Below are positions 1 to 9,750 of a stretch of 64,000 nt of DNA, piece after piece. Source of the stretch: Gammaproteobacteria bacterium. GTDB taxonomy: Bacteria > Pseudomonadota > Gammaproteobacteria > Xanthomonadales > SZUA-36. The DNA lies in the NCBI GenBank assembly GCA_024279945.1, contig JAJRRA010000048.1, positions 62,001 to 126,000 on the forward strand, read 5' to 3'. The translations under genes and the position numbers were made by a program. The notes beneath the pieces are model-generated. The model worked only from the letters and a program-made list of their open reading frames with translations, was not told the DNA's origin and did no database searches. How positions within the stretch are numbered: the first letter of the stretch is position 1; every line of letters starts with the position of its first letter.

Positions 1-2980
1 TATCGCCCTTTCGAAGGGCAATCAGGATGTCAAATAGCCTGCGTCCTGCGACTTTATAGTCTTCTGCATTTGGGTTGTCAGCCGGGCCACGTGCCTCCCA
101 GTGTTCCTCAAAGTCGGGAATATCATTCGATGGATCGGTCAAAAGAGCGTCGATTGCGCGTTGAACTGCAGCATGCATTTGCATGAAAGCGCTTTCCGTA
201 CGACGCCCCCCTAACTTGAGGACGTGAGTAAACAAGAAGCGGCGCGGACATTTGTCGTAGAGCGCAAGTTGTGCCGGTGTCAGGGTAACCGTTTCCTGAA
301 ATCGGACGTCTACACAGCTTGGTGAAGACGGCGGCGCTTCGGTTGCCGCCAACGGCGCTTCAATACTCACCGTATCACCGAGGCGGTCAATAAACGGCGA
401 CGACCTCTGGGAACGACCGCCTCGTTGTTTCGAAGGCGCGTAGAGAAAGAGGCTGTCTTCTGCACGGGACAAAGCGACAAAGAAGAGGCACTCCTGTTCC
501 TCATCATGACCGGGCTTAAGTGCATCGAGGCCCCGAGTACCTTCCTCATCAATTAACCCATTTGGTGGAGGCAAGGCACGAATTTGATTGGCAGACTGAG
601 GCAATGAAGCGGCGGAAAGTGAGGGCATATGCACCGCCTTGAACTCAAGTCCCTTGCTCTTGTGGATCGTCAAAAGGCGGACAGCATCGAGGGACTGGGC
701 GGCGACGGGGAGGTCCCTCAAGTCTCTTTCGTCCGACAAAATGACGAGTCGACGAATATGATCCAGCAGGTCTCCAATTGGGTAACCATGCCGCTCAATA
801 TACGTCGATCTTAGAAAGTTTTGCAGTTGCCACAGAGCAATCGCAGGCAAGGGCTCATTTCCACTCAGGCCAAGCGCATATCGTGCAGCAAGACGAGTAC
901 GATCAAGGTAGAGCGAAGCGAAAGCCCTCCAGGGTGTTGCCTCGGGCGTAAGCCCATGAAACGCCTTCGCAAGAGCGGCAAACTTGCTTGCACCTCCGGG
1001 CGAAATAACGCCTCCCGTGGGAAGTATGTCACGCCAAGCAAGCGGCTCCAGGGAAGAGGCATCAGCCAGCGCCTTTACAGCGGCCACAACGTCCGCCAAC
1101 GGCACTGAAAATTCAGGAGTTGTCGCAACCTTTACGAGTGCCATCGCACGCGGGTCGATGAGAAGAGAAAGTAGTGAAAGCGCCTCTTTGGTTGCCGACC
1201 GATCGAACAGAGGCCCCAGAAACAGGACGGGTACGTCTTGCGCTTCGAGACTGGCGGCCACCTCTGCCAGCCGATCATTCGACTTACAGAGCACAGCTTG
1301 ATTCATGTAGGTGATGCCGCTCTCCTTGCAGGCATTGATCCGAGCAGCAAGTTCATTCAGTTCGTCGTCTTTCGTGCCGACGCGCACGAAAACGGGCTTT
1401 TGGCCCGATGAGCCTCGGTGTGCTGCCGATTGAAACCCGGTTTCGGCAGCTTTCATATCTGCACACGCGAATCCTGCGTAGGCGTCACAAACCTCTTGGA
1501 CAGAACGGTAATTAACCGTCAACCCCATCGTTTGACCACCGGGAAAATCGTCGGTTTCGAATCGCACCATATTGACTGATGAGGCACCACGAAAGCGATA
1601 AATCGACTGTTTGGCATCCCCCACAACCCACAGGCCTTGTCCGTCAGGCTTTAGCGCCTTCAACAATTGGACACTTGCACGATTGACATCCTGGTACTCA
1701 TCTACAAGGACATGAGAGTAACGTGAGCATAGTTGCCCACGCACATCTGCGTCAGTCTCGATAAGCCTCACGGTACGAAATACTAGGTCGCCGAAATCGA
1801 CCGCACCACGTTCGGCTTTAAGCGCCTCGTACGCCTCATACACTTGGGCAATTTCCAAACACCTCTTGCCATGAGTGCGTTCTTCATCGGTTTGAGCCGA
1901 GTCGTATGTCGATCGCGCAAGTATTTTATAGTCTTGGTGGTCAACCACCTCGTCTTTGGCTCGGGAAATTGCAGCTAGTAGGTCCCTCAGCACATCTGTC
2001 GGATCACGTAGCTCTTTAAAATGTTGGAGATTCAACCGAACAAATTCATTCTCGACCAAGGCCACAGCTTCGGCTGTATCGAGTAGCCTCGGCTCAGCCG
2101 GTAGTGAGGCTCGCTCATGAAAACGCCGAAGAATGTCCAGCCCGAATGAATGAAAAGTGCCGATGGTCAGCTCTCCGGCCGCCTCTGGCCAAGCGGACAT
2201 CGCCCGGTCGGTCATCTCACCAGCAGCTTTGTTGGAAAATGTCAGGACAAGGATGGAAGATGGATCGACCGCAGAATCCCTAAGCGCCGCCAACCGACCA
2301 ATGAGCGTCTGGGTTTTTCCCGTGCCGGGCCCTGCTCGCAAAAGCAAAGGTCCACCACGGTGGTGTGCAGCACGGTTTTGTGCGTCGTTTAATGGCTTCG
2401 ATGGGCCGGCCTCTGAAACTTTCGGTTCTGCAATTGTGGGAAGCCAGATTGCATCAAATATCTGAACCGCGACCATGTCATAAGGCGCCCGAAGTTTTTC
2501 AGCTATTACCTGCGCGGAGAGCCCTTCTTCAAGATACCAGCGCCGAGCAAGCGTTCGTGGAAACAGGAACTCGCGCGCGAAAAGATCCATTTGCACTTCC
2601 TGCCGAGCTTTTCGACTATAGTCGACAGCTCGTTCGGCACCGGATGCACCGCCGTCCGATGGGCGGGCAGGATCAATCTCTGTGCTCGCTGTGATTTCCG
2701 TGTGTCCACCGAGTTCGGCGTGTCCAATCTCATGGGCAACAAAAAAAGCGTCTAGAAATTCATCACCCGTACGCTCGTGACGAATGGTTCCTGCAGGGTC
2801 ATAAAGCGCTCGGCCACCATTGAGCATGGCGTGTCCTGTCGGGTACCCTCGAACCTCAATATCCCGCCTCGCAGCTTCCTCCACGACAAATGCATAGGAC
2901 TGCGCTGGATCGTATCCAGCGCAGACGAGTTCATCATGCAGCGCGGCAGCACGCTGTCGGGCGAATTCAACTACGTCCAT
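1..2980 (-). CDS. ImmA/IrrE metallopeptidase - UvrD helicase - PD-(D/E)XK nuclease fusion (3' end beyond the window)
   Basis: An open frame runs from ATG at 2980 through the left edge (about 993 codons visible). I translated it by hand and checked that the motifs below share one frame. Residues 1-180 are an ImmA/IrrE-type zinc peptidase: HEIGH at 83-87 and a downstream Glu (about 128) in [15 protein letters not shown]. Residues about 197-840 are a UvrD/Rep superfamily 1 helicase: Walker A AGPGTGKT at 216-223, VDEYQD at 426-431, [13 protein letters not shown] at 454-466, then [10 protein letters not shown] and VALSRAED. From about 895 a Cas4/AddB-like nuclease region begins (CPRRF near 912); its catalytic D/E-x-K would lie outside the window. 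The start overlaps the end of the upstream gene by 14 bases. Inference: a damage- or phage-sensing protein in which helicase or nuclease activity is tied to proteolysis of a regulator. Confidence 0.88.
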   Translation of the reverse strand, partial: MDVVEFARQRAAALHDELVCAGYDPAQSYAFVVEEAARRDIEVRGYPTGHAMLNGGRALYDPAGTIRHERTGDEFLDAFFVAHEIGHAELGGHTEITASTEIDPARPSDGGASGAERAVDYSRKARQEVQMDLFAREFLFPRTLARRWYLEEGLSAQVIAEKLRAPYDMVAVQIFDAIWLPTIAEPKVSEAGPSKPLNDAQNRAAHHRGGPLLLRAGPGTGKTQTLIGRLAALRDSAVDPSSILVLTFSNKAAGEMTDRAMSAWPEAAGELTIGTFHSFGLDILRRFHERASLPAEPRLLDTAEAVALVENEFVRLNLQHFKELRDPTDVLRDLLAAISRAKDEVVDHQDYKILARSTYDSAQTDEERTHGKRCLEIAQVYEAYEALKAERGAVDFGDLVFRTVRLIETDADVRGQLCSRYSHVLVDEYQDVNRASVQLLKALKPDGQGLWVVGDAKQSIYRFRGASSVNMVRFETDDFPGGQTMGLTVNYRSVQEVCDAYAGFACADMKAAETGFQSAAHRGSSGQKPVFVRVGTKDDELNELAARINACKESGITYMNQAVLCKSNDRLAEVAASLEAQDVPVLFLGPLFDRSATKEALSLLSLLIDPRAMALVKVATTPEFSVPLADVVAAVKALADASSLEPLAWRDILPTGGVISPGGASKFAALAKAFHGLTPEATPWRAFASLYLDRTRLAARYALGLSGNEPLPAIALWQLQNFLRSTYIERHGYPIGDLLDHIRRLVILSDERDLRDLPVAAQSLDAVRLLTIHKSKGLEFKAVHMPSLSAASLPQSANQIRALPPPNGLIDEEGTRGLDALKPGHDEEQECLFFVALSRAEDSLFLYAPSKQRGGRSQRSSPFIDRLGDTVSIEAPLAATEAPPSSPSCVDVRFQETVTLTPAQLALYDKCPRRFLFTHVLKLGGRRTESAFMQMHAAVQRAIDALLTDPSNDIPDFEEHWEARGPADNPNAEDYKVAGRRLFDILIALRKGD

Positions 2981-3533
2981 CTAATTGGCAAAGCCGATCC
3001 AGTGCGGTCTCTTCCTGATCCGTCAAAGCCAGACCATCAAGGAACTCATCGTACTCAAGAACAGCTCCTTCATCTGGTTTTCCATCGGCCTTGAAAGCAA
3101 AACCTGTGTTCGTCCGGGGCTGGCTCCGCAAGAAGTCAACCAAAGCATGAATCGCAACGCCCAATTCACGGGCCAAGCCCGTTACAACTGGCTCCGGAAT
3201 AGAGCCAAGCCGAACCTTGCAGTCGCGCAAACCAGCAAAAAAGTCTCGAGGAAGCCCAACTTTCCGAGCCAAAGATCGGAGCTCTTCGCCAGCAAGTGCC
3301 GCTTCAACAAACGCACGACCAGGTGCTGTCGCGGAAGCTAAGATCTTTGTTTCAAGCTGTACGCTTTCCGAACCAGTACGCGCATCCGTCAATGCCAGCT
3401 CATGGTAAAGGTCTGTCAATTCCAGTGCCAAGCTGGGGTACCTGTCGATATAGCTCTTTAGAACCGCATGATTCAGCAGTTCTTCCATCGTGAACTCGTC
3501 GAGTATGTCTTCAATGTTGATGTCATTAGTCAT
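2967..3533 (-). CDS. HTH (XRE-like) protein between a sigma-like gene and an ImmA-UvrD fusion
   Basis: A protein of 188 residues. ATG at 3533 is chosen because it overlaps the upstream stop by 8 bases (ATGACTAA); a start at 3617 would run far into the upstream gene. Residues roughly 80-135 resemble an XRE/lambda-repressor helix-turn-helix: [12 protein letters not shown], then [17 protein letters not shown]. The N-terminal part is acidic and helical, and the C-terminal tail is acidic with no recognised domain. The stop falls 14 bases inside the ImmA-UvrD gene, so the two are probably translationally coupled. ImmA and IrrE peptidases cleave XRE repressors (ImmR, DdrO), so by analogy this is the likely substrate, repressor or anti-sigma of the system. 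The family assignment is tentative. Confidence 0.65.
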   Translation of the reverse strand: MTNDINIEDILDEFTMEELLNHAVLKSYIDRYPSLALELTDLYHELALTDARTGSESVQLETKILASATAPGRAFVEAALAGEELRSLARKVGLPRDFFAGLRDCKVRLGSIPEPVVTGLARELGVAIHALVDFLRSQPRTNTGFAFKADGKPDEGAVLEYDEFLDGLALTDQEETALDRLCQLDGRS

Positions 3534-4353
3534 CTTGAACCTCAATGCAGAGGCGTTCGCGGATTCTTTGATAAGCACGCTTACGCATTGCTCGAATTGT
3601 CTTGGGTGTTCGACCAATTAGCTTTGCAATCGTTTGTACTTCTGGATCTTCACTTTGATCAGGATAGCCTGCTTCTTCCATATCGATCAGTCTCCTTTCA
3701 TCCTTTGGGAGAGAGTCAATCGCAACACGAAGCTGAAACCGGTAAGTTAACTCCTCTTCTGGGGTCATACTTGCTGACTGATACCGGTTCAGGCTCTCTT
3801 CCACCTCACTTTTTACATCACCACTTTCATCATATTCGAGTGGCGTCAGTGGGTTTTCTTTGGCAAAAATACTTCGAAAAGCACTAAAGCGAAGCTTTGC
3901 AACGGCGCGATCAAAGACGACTTCGTAAATGTCTAGCTTTTCCTCGTAGCTTGATCGGTCGCGAAGGAGGAGCTTAACTACGCGCTCAAGTACATGTTCC
4001 TGAAGATCGGCATACGTGCCAACTTCTACGTCAACGCCACCTGCTCCAATTTCCTTCGTCGGGCACGCATGACGAATCCGCTGTTCTAGCAGTGAGTAGA
4101 GAACGTTGAATTGGGCGTCAGACTTGTGGTGTCTCGTTTGCCTAATCCAATGGACCAAAACCTCAGAGGGTAGGTAATCAGGCGAACGTCGGTCGAGAAT
4201 GCGCGCACGCTCTCCGAACACTTCGAATGACACGCCCACAAGTTCTGCCAGCATCGTTTCGATCGGCTGCCGACGGCGGTATAGCTGACCATCTTGCTTA
4301 ACCTTGCGCAAGGGTGGGATTTCCATTGCACTATTCATTGAACCGATGTCCAT
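3526..4353 (-). CDS. Sigma-70/ECF-like sigma factor of the ImmA-UvrD operon
   Basis: The C-terminal 65 residues match sigma region 4: the lead-in VAIDSLPKDERRLIDM, then IAKLIGRTPKTIRAMRKRAY as the helix-turn-helix. The middle third (LYSLLEQRIRHACP and the following helices) could be a divergent region 2, but I do not see a clear core-binding signature. Length is 275 residues from ATG at 4353; an in-frame TTG at 4359 is possible. It is the first gene of a three-gene minus-strand operon joined by 8- and 14-base overlaps. About 70 bases of AT-rich DNA upstream could hold the promoter. Role by inference: it directs RNA polymerase to this operon or to a small regulon when released by the downstream HTH protein. 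It could instead be a sigma-like DNA-binding protein without polymerase activity. Confidence 0.65.
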   Translation of the reverse strand: MDIGSMNSAMEIPPLRKVKQDGQLYRRRQPIETMLAELVGVSFEVFGERARILDRRSPDYLPSEVLVHWIRQTRHHKSDAQFNVLYSLLEQRIRHACPTKEIGAGGVDVEVGTYADLQEHVLERVVKLLLRDRSSYEEKLDIYEVVFDRAVAKLRFSAFRSIFAKENPLTPLEYDESGDVKSEVEESLNRYQSASMTPEEELTYRFQLRVAIDSLPKDERRLIDMEEAGYPDQSEDPEVQTIAKLIGRTPKTIRAMRKRAYQRIRERLCIEVQDD

Positions 4354-4427
4354 ACTCAAAGTTTGAATCCAACCGAAAGGCCTAAGTGCTTAATTCAATT
4401 TCATATTTATATGCCACTGTGAAATAA

Positions 4428-5036
4428 CTATCTTGTGACATAAACTAAACCCATATTCCCACGGTGTCTCACCACCTCTATTACCCGAGCAGCTTGCCTG
4501 CTATCAATTTCCGATCCATGTAATCCACCCTCTTTGGCTCTGAGGTTTTCAACGGCAAGCGCTTCCGTCAAAGCATCTAAAGACGGACCTCTGTGACTGC
4601 ATGGCAAATTCAGTGCCTGCGCCCAGGGGATAGCGGCTTTCTGACTACAAAACACCCCTTGAATTGGAGGCATTGCCAATCCGTATCGCGCAACATGATC
4701 CAGCAGGATTGGCCAGTCATAACTCGCATTATGAATGACGATAAGTTGATGCTTCAGATATTCGGCAATCTGCTGCCACTGGGAATCAAAGGAGTCAAAT
4801 GCGGCAGCCTGTTCGTTGGTAATGCCGTGTATCGACTGCGCTTCTTCTGAAATGCGTTTTTGTGGTCTTGTCTTGAACTCGACGGATTCCGCAATCTCTC
4901 GATTTCTCACCACTGTGATGCCAAGCGTCACGATATCCGGCGGACCGTTTTCGCCAGGCAGTCCGGTGGTTTCGGTATCGAGGACGATGTAATCGTCCGG
5001 GAGTTGGGTGAAGATCCACAGTAGATCTTTATACAT
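4428..5036 (-). CDS. DnaQ-like DEDDh 3'-5' exonuclease
   Basis: A protein of 202 residues with the three exonuclease motifs of the epsilon/DnaQ family: Exo I IVLDTETTG, Exo II VIHNASYDWPIL, and Exo III in the C-terminal LHGSEIDSRQAARV. These place the catalytic D, E, D, H and D. ATG 5036 is chosen because AGGAG at 5046-5050 lies 9 bases upstream; in-frame TTG 5045 and ATG 5042 are too close to that site. It directly follows the RES toxin gene, overlapping it if the upstream starts are used, so it is probably the third gene of the toxin-antitoxin transcript. It is shorter than and unlike the replicative epsilon subunit, so it is more likely an accessory nuclease acting on DNA or RNA. Confidence 0.8.
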   Translation of the reverse strand: MYKDLLWIFTQLPDDYIVLDTETTGLPGENGPPDIVTLGITVVRNREIAESVEFKTRPQKRISEEAQSIHGITNEQAAAFDSFDSQWQQIAEYLKHQLIVIHNASYDWPILLDHVARYGLAMPPIQGVFCSQKAAIPWAQALNLPCSHRGPSLDALTEALAVENLRAKEGGLHGSEIDSRQAARVIEVVRHRGNMGLVYVTR

Positions 5037-5041
5037 TGCCA

Positions 5042-5734
5042 TCAACTCCTGGCACTGCCGTCCAGGGATTCAACATTCACAACTGACCCCTGTTCATAGT
5101 GGTATCGCAAATATCGCCAGTGGATGGCATCCGAGAGCGCCTTGGGACGCATCAACCCATGGCACTCCCCTTTCGCTCTCACGCTCTGGTAGTGAATGCC
5201 GAAGCCATTAGCACCCCGCAACGTATAGCCGAGTTTCTGTGCTTCACTGTAATCATCGGGATCGTAGATAGCGTTTCCGACCAGGTGCCGCACATCGTGA
5301 AGGGTTGTCGGCCCCAGCTGCGCGCGGATAACGCGCATCTCCTGGGTGGTCTTGTAGATCTTGGATTCACGTAGGAATCGTGCCCGATGAAAGGATGATT
5401 CGGCGATGGCCACCGATTCATCTGCGGCGCAATAATAGATACCGAAATCCCGATTGAAGCGGCCACCTCGTCCATCCACCGGGGGGTGAGTGAAGGCCGC
5501 CATGATCCAGGACGCTCCATCGCCATACACCCGATCTTCCGGTGGCACCAGGCGAATATCACCCACCTCATCCCGTAACCTGGGGTTGGTCAGGGACTCC
5601 ACGGCATAGAGCACGTCCCAATCCTGCGCATTGGAGACGCGTTCGAACAGGTGGATCTGCGGATAGCGCGACAGAATGACCCGATAAACCGGTTCATTTA
5701 CCTCGCTACCCGGTAGCGTATCGATGTCGATCAC
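5042..5734 (-). CDS. RES-domain toxin (NAD+-degrading) of a RES-Xre toxin-antitoxin pair
   Basis: A protein of 230 residues with a RES domain over about residues 80-215. Conserved stretches include GGRFNRDFGIYYCAADESVA followed by IAES, which supply the family's Arg, Tyr and Glu. Characterised RES toxins (ParT, MbcT, Res) are NAD+ glycohydrolases, phosphorylases or ADP-ribosyltransferases that stop growth by draining NAD+. The GTG start overlaps the antitoxin stop (GTGA), which implies translational coupling in the order antitoxin then toxin. The length is normal and no key segment appears to be missing. The next gene downstream encodes a DnaQ-like exonuclease in the same operon, which I do not recognise as standard for this family. 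Confidence 0.9.
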   Translation of the reverse strand: MIDIDTLPGSEVNEPVYRVILSRYPQIHLFERVSNAQDWDVLYAVESLTNPRLRDEVGDIRLVPPEDRVYGDGASWIMAAFTHPPVDGRGGRFNRDFGIYYCAADESVAIAESSFHRARFLRESKIYKTTQEMRVIRAQLGPTTLHDVRHLVGNAIYDPDDYSEAQKLGYTLRGANGFGIHYQSVRAKGECHGLMRPKALSDAIHWRYLRYHYEQGSVVNVESLDGSARS

Positions 5735-6132
5735 CAGCCACCCCGCTCCGCATCGAGGAAATTCCTAACCACGACGAGATCCACCACTTGTCCGGCCAGC
5801 AACCGATCCAGCGGGGCCGTGCCATTGAACAACGGGTTGTCGTTGGGGGTAGCCAGCCACTGATCGGCCAACGCCTGATCAGGCAACAGGATTTGCAGGG
5901 ATTGGTAGATCCCCAGGATATAGCTGGCCCGTTCCAGTAGGTCCCTGGTTAACTTGGCTTTTTCAGGCTGGCTCTTCCAGTTATAGAGAGTCTTCTCGTT
6001 GCTGAGCCCCAACAGGGTCATCTGCTGGGCGCCGGTCAGGCGCCACTGGCTGAAAATAGCGAAAATCGCCGGTAGCAGTGAACTGGTTACACTGGAACCA
6101 CGTTGCAGCAGTTGTTCGACTTGAGCAATCAT
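5731..6132 (-). CDS. Xre/MbcA/ParS-type antitoxin (DUF2384 C-terminal domain)
   Basis: A protein of 133 residues. The N-terminal half has an Xre-like helix-turn-helix (QQMTLLGLSNEKTLYNWKSQ). The C-terminal half (about 70-133) has the DUF2384 toxin-binding fold: ASYILGIYQSLQILL, then WLATPNDNPLFNGTAPLDRL. Antitoxins of this family plug the RES active site and repress their own operon. ATG 6132 has a good ribosome site (AAGGAG about 8 bases upstream). Two perfect ACTGTA-N4-TACAGT palindromes lie just upstream and are probably its operators. Confidence 0.9.
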   Translation of the reverse strand: MIAQVEQLLQRGSSVTSSLLPAIFAIFSQWRLTGAQQMTLLGLSNEKTLYNWKSQPEKAKLTRDLLERASYILGIYQSLQILLPDQALADQWLATPNDNPLFNGTAPLDRLLAGQVVDLVVVRNFLDAERGGW

Positions 6133-6156
6133 GATTATCTCCTTAACAGCACTTAT

Positions 6157-6216
6157 ACTGTATCTTTACAGTGCTTAAATGCAGCCTAGCAAACTGTAAT
6201 GGTACAGTCAACTGTA
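6157..6216 (-). promoter_or_regulatory. RES-Xre promoter with two perfect operator palindromes
   Basis: ACTGTA-N4-TACAGT occurs at 6157-6172 and again at 6193-6208, exactly 36 bases apart. An extra half-site ACTGTA lies at 6211-6216. On the minus strand a -35-like TTGACT (6206-6211) and a weak -10 TAGGCT (6183-6188) are 17 bases apart, so the palindromes cover the -35 element and the transcription start region. This layout fits autorepression by the dimeric antitoxin. The palindromes are read directly; the promoter boxes are inferred. Confidence 0.75.
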
Positions 6217-6393
6217 TCAGAGATACTTTTTGAAGGTACTGGCCGTGATGGTCATAGCAAAGGCAAAGGCCAGAGCGAACGGCAAAATGATCCACGACGG
6301 GTGCAAACTGAACGGCAGCGCCAGGTACAGCACCCAGGCTGCCTTGTTATGTACGAAACCACGCAGCGGGTTGGCGTCAGCCGCAGCGCCTCG
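6217..6393 (-). pseudogene. Possible remnant of a membrane-protein C-terminus
   Basis: Between guaA and the antitoxin operators, a 58-codon stretch closed upstream by an in-frame TAA reads as a plausible protein end: ANPLRGFVHNKAAWVLYLAL, then FALAFAFAMTITASTFKKYL and stop. It has two hydrophobic segments but no start codon of its own. It may be the tail of a gene cut when accessory DNA entered or was rearranged beside guaA. I do not recognise the family, and it could be chance. The rest of 6394-6474 shows nothing. Confidence 0.25.
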
Positions 6394-6474
6394 TTAGGAC
6401 AAAGATTTCGATTTCGCATGCACTCGTCTGGCAAGATTTTTCATGGTATGTGCCGGCGAGTGCCGGATATTGAA

Positions 6475-8052
6475 TCACTCCCACTCGATTGTGGCGGGTG
6501 GTTTTCCAGAAATATCATAAACAACCCGTGATATTCCATTGATCTCATTAGCTATTCTCATGGAAACACACTCAAGAAATTCATAGGGCAAACGAGCCCA
6601 CCGTGCCGTCATGAAGTCAATGGTTTCCACTGCCCGCAAGGCCACCACGTATTCATAGCGACGCTGGTCGCCGGTAACACCAACGGATTTTACCGGCAGG
6701 AATACTGCAAATGCCTGGCTGACCTGGTCGTACAGGTCTGCCTTGTACAATTCCTCGATGAAGATGTGGTCTGCACGGGCCAGGAGGTCGACAAAGTCTT
6801 CACGAACTTCCCCCAGCACCCGTACCGCCAGACCCGGTCCGGGGAATGGATGGCGAAAGACCATTTCCCGGGGCAGACCCAACTGAACGCCGATTTTTCG
6901 AACCTCATCTTTGAACAGTTCACGCAAGGGCTCAACCAGTTCCATCTTCATGAAGTCCGGCAGGCCGCCGACATTGTGATGCGACTTGATTACCTGCGCC
7001 TTGCCCGTTTTGCCGCCGGCGGATTCGATTACATCCGGATAGATGGTGCCCTGGGCCAGCCACTTTGCATTGCCTTTCAAGCCGGCCTGTTCCTCGAATA
7101 CATCGATAAACAGGCCACCGATGACCTTGCGCTTTTCTTCCGGATCACTGATACCTTTCAGGCCGGACAGAAACCGCTCACGGGCGTCCACCTTGATTAC
7201 GTGCACGCCCATATGCCGATCAAATGTCGCCATCACCTGCTCGGGTTCACGGTAGCGGAGCAGCCCGGTGTCGACAAAAATGCAGGTCAACTGCTCACCT
7301 ATGGCCCGGTGCAGCAAAGCGGCCACGACACTTGAATCCACGCCGCCGGACAGACCCAGTATGACTTCGTCCTCACCCACCTGGTCTTTGATTCGTGCGA
7401 TGGAGTCACGGATGATGTTTTCCGGTGTCCAGTACTCCTCACAGCCACAGATATTGTGTACAAAGCGTTCGAGTATGCGCTGCCCTTGCGCGGTATGTGT
7501 TACCTCCGGGTGAAACTGAATGCCGTAGAAAGCACGACCATCATCGGCGATCGCCGCGATTGGCGCGGAGTCGGTACTGGCCAGCACTTCAAAACCGCCG
7601 GGCAACTCCGTAACTTTGTCACCGTGACTCATCCATACATCAAGCTGTGAACGACCATCATCGTCAACGTGATCTTCAATGTTCTGCAACAGCCGCGAGG
7701 GTTGACCGACGGTAACGCGGGCATAACCAAATTCCTTGAATGGAGAAGCTTCAACTTTCCCGCCCAACTGGACCGCCATGGTATGCAGGCCGTAACAGAT
7801 GCCCAGCACCGGGACGTCCAGCTCAAATACAATATCCGGCGCCTGCGGGCCATCCTCAGCATGCACGGATGCCGGACCACCGCTCAGGATGATGCCGCGC
7901 GGTGTAAAGGTGCGGATGTCGCCGGGATGTGCATCCCAGGGCCAGATTTCACAATACACCCCGATTTCCCTGACGCGGCGGGCAATCAGTTGCGTGTACT
8001 GGGAGCCAAAATCCAGGATCAGGATACGGTGTTGATGAATGTCTTGATTCAT
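6475..8052 (-). CDS. guaA: GMP synthase (glutamine-hydrolysing)
   Basis: Converts XMP, glutamine and ATP to GMP, the last step of guanine nucleotide synthesis, in the cytoplasm. It has 525 residues, the normal family length. The N-terminal class I glutamine amidotransferase has nucleophile C86 in GICYGLH and the H181/E183 pair in FHPEVTHT. The ATP pyrophosphatase P-loop is SGGVDS at 235-240. The C-terminal dimerisation domain ends in PPATIEWE. It lies 61 bases downstream of guaB on the same strand, forming the usual guaBA operon. Its 3' end borders the accessory region at 1-6470. Confidence 0.98.
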   Translation of the reverse strand: MNQDIHQHRILILDFGSQYTQLIARRVREIGVYCEIWPWDAHPGDIRTFTPRGIILSGGPASVHAEDGPQAPDIVFELDVPVLGICYGLHTMAVQLGGKVEASPFKEFGYARVTVGQPSRLLQNIEDHVDDDGRSQLDVWMSHGDKVTELPGGFEVLASTDSAPIAAIADDGRAFYGIQFHPEVTHTAQGQRILERFVHNICGCEEYWTPENIIRDSIARIKDQVGEDEVILGLSGGVDSSVVAALLHRAIGEQLTCIFVDTGLLRYREPEQVMATFDRHMGVHVIKVDARERFLSGLKGISDPEEKRKVIGGLFIDVFEEQAGLKGNAKWLAQGTIYPDVIESAGGKTGKAQVIKSHHNVGGLPDFMKMELVEPLRELFKDEVRKIGVQLGLPREMVFRHPFPGPGLAVRVLGEVREDFVDLLARADHIFIEELYKADLYDQVSQAFAVFLPVKSVGVTGDQRRYEYVVALRAVETIDFMTARWARLPYEFLECVSMRIANEINGISRVVYDISGKPPATIEWE

Positions 8053-8113
8053 GGTCTGTATTTGGATATCTCGTCTTTTCAGGATCGCTTAACCGGGCCC
8101 CGGCAAAATGGGG

Positions 8114-9639
<1,526 letters not shown>

Positions 9640-9750
9640 TCCCGCCACGCTGCTGATTAGAACACAAGGACTTTAACAAGCCGCCTTTCGCTGATAAACA
9701 TTAGGAACAGCGACAGAGCGAAATCTTCCATTACAGTTTATCATCCGTGT

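Noticed and set aside
1-6474. Integrase or transposase for the presumed island
   Set aside because: No tyrosine or serine recombinase motif or DDE motif is visible in any frame here.
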